Below are positions 47,968 through 51,925 of a stretch of 51,925 nt of DNA, one piece after another; positions within the stretch are counted from its first letter, which is position 1; each line of letters starts with the position of its first letter. The DNA lies in assembly GCA_029934515.1 (NCBI GenBank), contig JAOZMB010000006.1, positions 1 to 51,925 on the forward strand, given 5' to 3'. The notes beneath the pieces were generated by a model. That model was not told the origin of the DNA and ran no database searches. It saw only the letters and a program-made list of their open reading frames with translations. Position numbers and translations under genes: made by a program. This stretch comes from Bacteroidales bacterium. Lineage in GTDB: Bacteria > Bacteroidota > Bacteroidia > Bacteroidales > JAADGE01.

Positions 47968-50277
47968 ATGAAAATAATAAATATAATATTATTTTGTCTG
48001 TTTTTAGAACTTGTAAGTTTTGCACAAGGAAGTTTAGAAACAACAATAAAGGTAGTAAACGTAAATGGTTCAGCAGCAAAAGGCTTATATGTGGTGTTGC
48101 GTGAAACATCTACAAATAAGAAAATTACATATAGAACTGACTCTTATGGGAAAGTTGTTATTAATTTAGATGAAGGACGTTTTTGGTGGTTGTCTATTGG
48201 TAAGTTGCGCAATATGAGACAATTGGAAGTACCAGAAAATGGTAGAGCAAGTGGTTCGCAATACATCACATACGATGTAGCAAAATGGGAGCGTGAACAC
48301 AGACGAATGCCCGATAGAAGTAAAATTAATTTTACTGTTGAGAAGCAAAAAATTAAGGCAAATCACAAAGCCACAAAAACTCATTCTGTCGTAGAGCTGA
48401 AAATTAAGAAATTAGACAAAACTCCACTACTTAATTTTCCAGTCCGTTTTACTTGTCTTGCTACCAAAATTCAATACGAAGGAAAAACAGATTATAAAGG
48501 AGTTGCACGCTTCTTTATACCTATAAACAACGATTATGAAATTGATATTGATGGAATTGACAGTTATAAATTTATGGATTTTGGTAAATATTCAGGCTAT
48601 GAAAGTTTTAAATTTACTTATGAACCTACAAATATTAAAGAAAAAATTGTTGGAGATACTATTTATCAGGATTTGCCTGAAAGTACAAAACCAAGTTCTT
48701 CTCGTTTCTTACAGAAAATTAATGTGAAAGATACTGACGGAAATATGCTTGCAGATGAAACTGTTTACCTCAATCATTTGCGTTCAAGTAAAGTCTATCT
48801 AGCAAAAACTAATCAAGCTGGCGTTGCCGTTTTTATGCTACCAATAAAACGTAAATACATGATTCATTTTGAGTACAGAAAGGATATTGATGTTATTAAT
48901 CTGATGTATATAAAAGGGATTGGTAATGGAAAAATGACCTTAACATATCGTCCCAATCCAAAACTATCAACACCAGAACAATTTATTCCTACAACAGAAG
49001 AACTTATAATTACAGATTTTAATAAGTTTTTGGAAAAACAATTTCCCGAACCCGAAAAAGAGAAAGCTATCAGAATAATACTCGAATGGGGAAATAATAT
49101 TATTAATGGAGCTTCAAAAGAAGCTATCTTAAATGTTGGTTTTTCAGTAACCGATGATAGTTCAAATAAATACGGATCTCCTTTAAATCTCGCTTTTGTA
49201 ATGGATAAAAGTGGCTCAATGGAAGGTTACGACCGTATAGACCAACTCAAAACTTCACTTGTTACTTTTGTTTCTTCTTTGCGTTCAAAAGATATTGTTT
49301 CTCTAATTATCTTTGAATCAGAGCCAGAATTACTTGTAAGTGCAGGTAAAATTGCCAGCCGTAAAAGAAGTATGATAGAGAATATCGAAATGATAGAAGC
49401 TGGAGGCGGAACAAATATTCATAAAGGTATGATACTCGGATACAAGGAGGTAGAGAAAAACATGATTACGGGTGGAACAAATCGTGTAATATTACTTACT
49501 GATGGTTATGGAATAACACCTGTTGATACAATAACTGCCAAATCAAAAGAATATAATAAAAAAGGAATTCAACTTTCGGCTATCGGTGTTGGACTTTCTT
49601 ATAATCAAGCATTACTGCGTTTGCTTGCCACCGATGGAAGCGGAACATTTCAACAAGTAAGCGAAACATACAGTATGGAAAACAGTTTCAAAAAAGAACT
49701 TTCAAGTATACTTTACCCAGTTGCAAAAGATGTAAATATCGAAATTGAATACAATGATATGATAATTTTCAAAAACTTATATGGTTTTGAATTTAAAAAG
49801 AAAGCTACAAACAAAGTTTCACTTTCGCTTGATAATATTTATTCTGGACTAAATAAATTAGCAATAGTAAAGTTTAATTTGAACAACGCAAATAAAAAAA
49901 TTGAGAAAAAACCAGTAATAATAAGAATGACATATTTTAATTATCGAACTAATAAGCAGGAAACTATTATCGAAAAAGCTTATTTAAAATGGAGCAAAGA
50001 AGTTGGTAAATATGAACTAATATATGAAGCCGAATATAAACGACTTTATGCTATAGCTATAATGAATCAAGCTCTAAAAGTGATGGCTGATGCTTTCCAA
50101 AAAAATAAATTTATCGAAGCACAAAAATCTATTGATGTAGCTATTTTACAGATAGAAAAACTTTATCCAAACGCCAAACAAAGTGATATCGAAACGCTAT
50201 ACAAACAACTTAAAGAATATACTCAAATATTGACTCAATACAAAAAAAACAAATTCAAAAGAAAAGCAAAACCTTGA
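47968..50277 (+). CDS. Exported VWA-domain protein with N-terminal Ig-like/peptidase-regulatory-like domains
   Basis: The 769-residue product has a signal peptide (MKIINIILFCLFLELVSFA) with Gln at +1. Residues about 20-330 hold three related beta-sandwich modules, each with a conserved turn-rich start: VNVNGSAAKGLYVVLRET, IKKLDKTPLLNFPVRFT and VKDTDGNMLADETVYLNH. Residues about 395-580 are a VWA domain with a full metal site: FVMDKSGSMEGYDRID (DxSxS), the Thr in GGGTNIHKGM and LLTDGYG. A beta-rich and then helical C-terminus follows. It differs from the VWA protein at 25.6 kb, which lacks the N-terminal modules. The role is unknown; its gene follows the broken restriction gene by 93 bp. Confidence 0.87.
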   Translation: MKIINIILFCLFLELVSFAQGSLETTIKVVNVNGSAAKGLYVVLRETSTNKKITYRTDSYGKVVINLDEGRFWWLSIGKLRNMRQLEVPENGRASGSQYITYDVAKWEREHRRMPDRSKINFTVEKQKIKANHKATKTHSVVELKIKKLDKTPLLNFPVRFTCLATKIQYEGKTDYKGVARFFIPINNDYEIDIDGIDSYKFMDFGKYSGYESFKFTYEPTNIKEKIVGDTIYQDLPESTKPSSSRFLQKINVKDTDGNMLADETVYLNHLRSSKVYLAKTNQAGVAVFMLPIKRKYMIHFEYRKDIDVINLMYIKGIGNGKMTLTYRPNPKLSTPEQFIPTTEELIITDFNKFLEKQFPEPEKEKAIRIILEWGNNIINGASKEAILNVGFSVTDDSSNKYGSPLNLAFVMDKSGSMEGYDRIDQLKTSLVTFVSSLRSKDIVSLIIFESEPELLVSAGKIASRKRSMIENIEMIEAGGGTNIHKGMILGYKEVEKNMITGGTNRVILLTDGYGITPVDTITAKSKEYNKKGIQLSAIGVGLSYNQALLRLLATDGSGTFQQVSETYSMENSFKKELSSILYPVAKDVNIEIEYNDMIIFKNLYGFEFKKKATNKVSLSLDNIYSGLNKLAIVKFNLNNANKKIEKKPVIIRMTYFNYRTNKQETIIEKAYLKWSKEVGKYELIYEAEYKRLYAIAIMNQALKVMADAFQKNKFIEAQKSIDVAILQIEKLYPNAKQSDIETLYKQLKEYTQILTQYKKNKFKRKAKP

Positions 50278-50353
50278 TTATAAAATATTAATTTAATCTG
50301 ACTGAGAAAAAGACATATCAAAAAACATTTGCGACATTGCTTAATATACTGTT

Positions 50354-50404
50354 AAGTAATTGTTAAAAAATAACTTTTTGATTTGTTTTTTGTAAAATAA
50401 TTAT
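50354..50404 (-). repeat. Dispersed repeat, copy E (truncated, no heptad tail)
   Basis: TTAAGTAATTGTTAAAAAAT and the following TGATTTGTTTTTTGTAAAAT match the body end of the copy at 43285 almost exactly, but the GGTTTACAC part and the heptads are missing. It is therefore a 3'-end fragment. Confidence 0.75.
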
Positions 50405-50431
50405 GCTAAATATTTTTTATTTTCAATTAAA

Positions 50432-50463
50432 TTTGTTATTTTAAACATAATACAATATTTTTG
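50432..50463 (+). promoter_or_regulatory. Bacteroidota promoter of the last exported-protein gene
   Basis: TTTG at 50432-50435 and TATTTTTG at 50456-50463 match -33 and -7 consensus with a 20-base spacer. Transcription would start near 50470, about 44 bases before the ATG at 50514. Confidence 0.55.
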
Positions 50464-50513
50464 TTTTTACTACTAAATATAGTAATAGTTTGTTATTAAA
50501 AAAAATAAGAATT

Positions 50514-51773
50514 ATGAAAAAAAAACTGTTAATAATATTATTAATTTTTCTTACTGGTCATATTTATGCAACACATATCTTAATACCAATGGATGAGGAG
50601 CAGAAAAACCATTTGAAAGCATACGGAATTGCTTATTGGATATTACAAAATAATATCGAAGTAAATTGGCTTTTAAATTATCGAGGTGGTAGTTTTGAAG
50701 TTCAATATTCAAAAGATATAGAAGATGAGTGTCATGTTCGAGGTGTTAGTTTTGAAGTTGTTGGCGATGCCCAGATAGGAATTATTTTTAGCAAAATTGC
50801 ACAACCTGAAATTAATATGGACAAAGTAAAACTCGAAAAAGTACCTAAAATCGCTGTTTATGCTCCAGATGGTAATCAACCATGGGACGATGCTGTTACA
50901 CTTGTTTTGACTTATGCCGAGATTCCTTACGACCGTATTTACGATGAGGAAATAATAAAAGGTGAACTGTCAAAATATGACTGGTTACATTTGCATCACG
51001 AAGATTTTACTGGACAATACGGAAGGTTTTATGGAGCTTATAGGAATGCAACATGGTACATAGAGAACCAAAAAGAAGCAGAAGCAGAAGCTCAAAAGCT
51101 TGGTTTTGAGAAAGTATCAAAGATGAAATTATTCGTAGCCAAAAGAATAAAAGAATATGTATTCAACGGAGGTTTTTTGTTTGCAATGTGTTCGGCTACT
51201 GATTCTTATGACATTGCACTCTCGGCAGAGAATACTGATATTTGCGAATCTATGTTCGACGGAGATAATGCAGAACATGATTGTCAAAAAAAACTTGACT
51301 TCTCAAAAACTCTGGCTTTTAAAGATTTTACATTAATAAAAAATCCTTTCGAATATGAGTTCTCAGATATTGATGCTACACGTTCAAGAGGAAGAATAAA
51401 AGAATCAGAAGACTATTTTACATTATTTGATTTCTCGGCAAAATGGGATCCTATACCAACTATGTTATGTCAAAATCATACAAAAATAGTAAAAGGATTT
51501 ATGGGACAAACAACATCATTCAAAAAAAGTTTAATAAAATCAAATGTTCTAATAATGGGAGAATTAAAATCAGCAAAAGAAGCCAGATATATACATTCAG
51601 TATTTGGAAAAGGAACATGGACATTTTACGGAGGACATGACCCAGAAGATTACAGACATTATGTAGGAGACCCAAAAACAGAACTTAGACTGCACCCAAA
51701 CTCGCCCGGTTATAGATTAATTCTTAATAATATACTGTTTCCAGCTGCAAAAAAGAAAAAACTTAAGACTTGA
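50514..51773 (+). CDS. Exported protein of the 'asparagine synthetase B'-annotated Bacteroidota family (GATase/ThuA-like)
   Basis: The ATG at 50514 gives 419 residues beginning MKKKLLIILLIFLTGHIYA, a signal peptide; an upstream ATG at 50490 would bury it behind eight residues. The cleavage site (YA|THI) has Thr rather than Gln at +1. Conserved stretches are ILIPMDEEQKNHLKAYG, NWLLNYRGGSF and KIAVYAPDGNQPWDDAVTLVL. The last begins a flavodoxin/GATase-like fold, and FLFAMCSATDSYDIAL has a Cys at a nucleophile-elbow position. This family is often labelled asparagine synthetase B in databases, but no such catalytic domain is visible. Function should be considered unknown. Confidence 0.7.
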   Translation: MKKKLLIILLIFLTGHIYATHILIPMDEEQKNHLKAYGIAYWILQNNIEVNWLLNYRGGSFEVQYSKDIEDECHVRGVSFEVVGDAQIGIIFSKIAQPEINMDKVKLEKVPKIAVYAPDGNQPWDDAVTLVLTYAEIPYDRIYDEEIIKGELSKYDWLHLHHEDFTGQYGRFYGAYRNATWYIENQKEAEAEAQKLGFEKVSKMKLFVAKRIKEYVFNGGFLFAMCSATDSYDIALSAENTDICESMFDGDNAEHDCQKKLDFSKTLAFKDFTLIKNPFEYEFSDIDATRSRGRIKESEDYFTLFDFSAKWDPIPTMLCQNHTKIVKGFMGQTTSFKKSLIKSNVLIMGELKSAKEARYIHSVFGKGTWTFYGGHDPEDYRHYVGDPKTELRLHPNSPGYRLILNNILFPAAKKKKLKT

Positions 51774-51795
51774 TTTTTTTTATAGATTATATATT

Positions 51796-51925
51796 TAAGG
51801 AAATTACGAATAACGAATTACGAATTACGAATTATGAATTACGAATTATGAATTATGAATTACGAATTATGAATTATGAATTACGAATTATGAATTATGA
51901 ATTACGAATTACGAATTACGAATTA
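51796..51925 (+). repeat. Expanded heptad array (dispersed repeat, copy F, cut by the window edge)
   Basis: Starts TAAGGAAATTACGAATAACG, one base different from the start of the other copies. Then 16 exact units of (C/T)GAATTA run from 51814 to 51925, after one degenerate unit at 51807-51813. The first base of successive units reads CCCTCTTCTTCTTCCC, so a C-T-T pattern of 21 bp repeats in the middle. The body (GGTTTACAC...) must lie beyond the right edge, if present. Confidence 0.85.

Noticed and set aside
51814-51925. Regularly spaced short repeats resembling a CRISPR array
   Set aside because: The units are contiguous 7-mers with no unique spacers and no cas genes are present.

Overview
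The window is AT-rich bacterial DNA from the Bacteroidota, probably a Bacteroidales-like anaerobe. The evidence is two proteins with type IX secretion (T9SS) C-terminal sorting domains, gingipain-type C25 proteases, several lineage-typical families (DUF1599, DUF4292, fused FeoAB), a tmRNA tag ending YALAA, promoters of the TTTG/TAnnTTTG type, and signal peptides that nearly all place Gln directly after the predicted cleavage site. The standard bacterial code fits. No rRNA, tRNA, CRISPR array or prophage was recognised.

Layout. 1-5.1 kb: the start of an exported protein on the minus strand, hflX, and a large exported TPR protein with a CHAT-like C-terminus whose His/Cys dyad is replaced. 5.3-7.6 kb: fabH, accB and the tmRNA gene ssrA with a strong terminator. 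7.8-13.8 kb, minus strand: groEL (no adjacent groES), an alanine/saccharopine dehydrogenase-family enzyme, htpG and a bifunctional-nuclease-family protein with a UVR motif. 14.3-24.6 kb, plus strand: a small outer-membrane protein, feoAB, a DUF3592-like membrane protein, DUF1599, a DoxX-like protein, a TPR/beta-barrel protein, a polyprenyl glycosylphosphotransferase and purB. 24.6-26.7 kb, minus strand: a TehA/SLAC1-like channel and an exported VWA protein. 26.9-27.7 kb: an internally deleted insertion sequence with perfect 20-bp ends.

27.8-36.9 kb is a secretion-themed block: a glutaminyl-peptide cyclotransferase beside two large C25 proteases. The first closely resembles lysine gingipain (Kgp). 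The second has a different catalytic domain on a very similar C-terminal carrier. 37.0-45.1 kb, minus strand: a DUF4292 lipoprotein, a receiver/PPDK-N fusion next to ppk1, an iron-dependent alcohol dehydrogenase and a HEAT-like protein. 45.4-47.9 kb: a single-chain restriction-modification gene cut by one in-frame stop. 48-51.8 kb: an exported VWA protein and an exported GATase/ThuA-like protein.

The least expected structure is a family of short intergenic repeats (five copies plus one at the right edge). Each begins with a variable number of a 7-bp unit, from 1 up to at least 17, followed by a body of about 65 bp. The copy at the right edge is expanded into a 7-bp array with 21-bp higher-order order. 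It leads to a testable prediction about the sequence just outside the window. All family assignments come from reading motifs; no searches were run.
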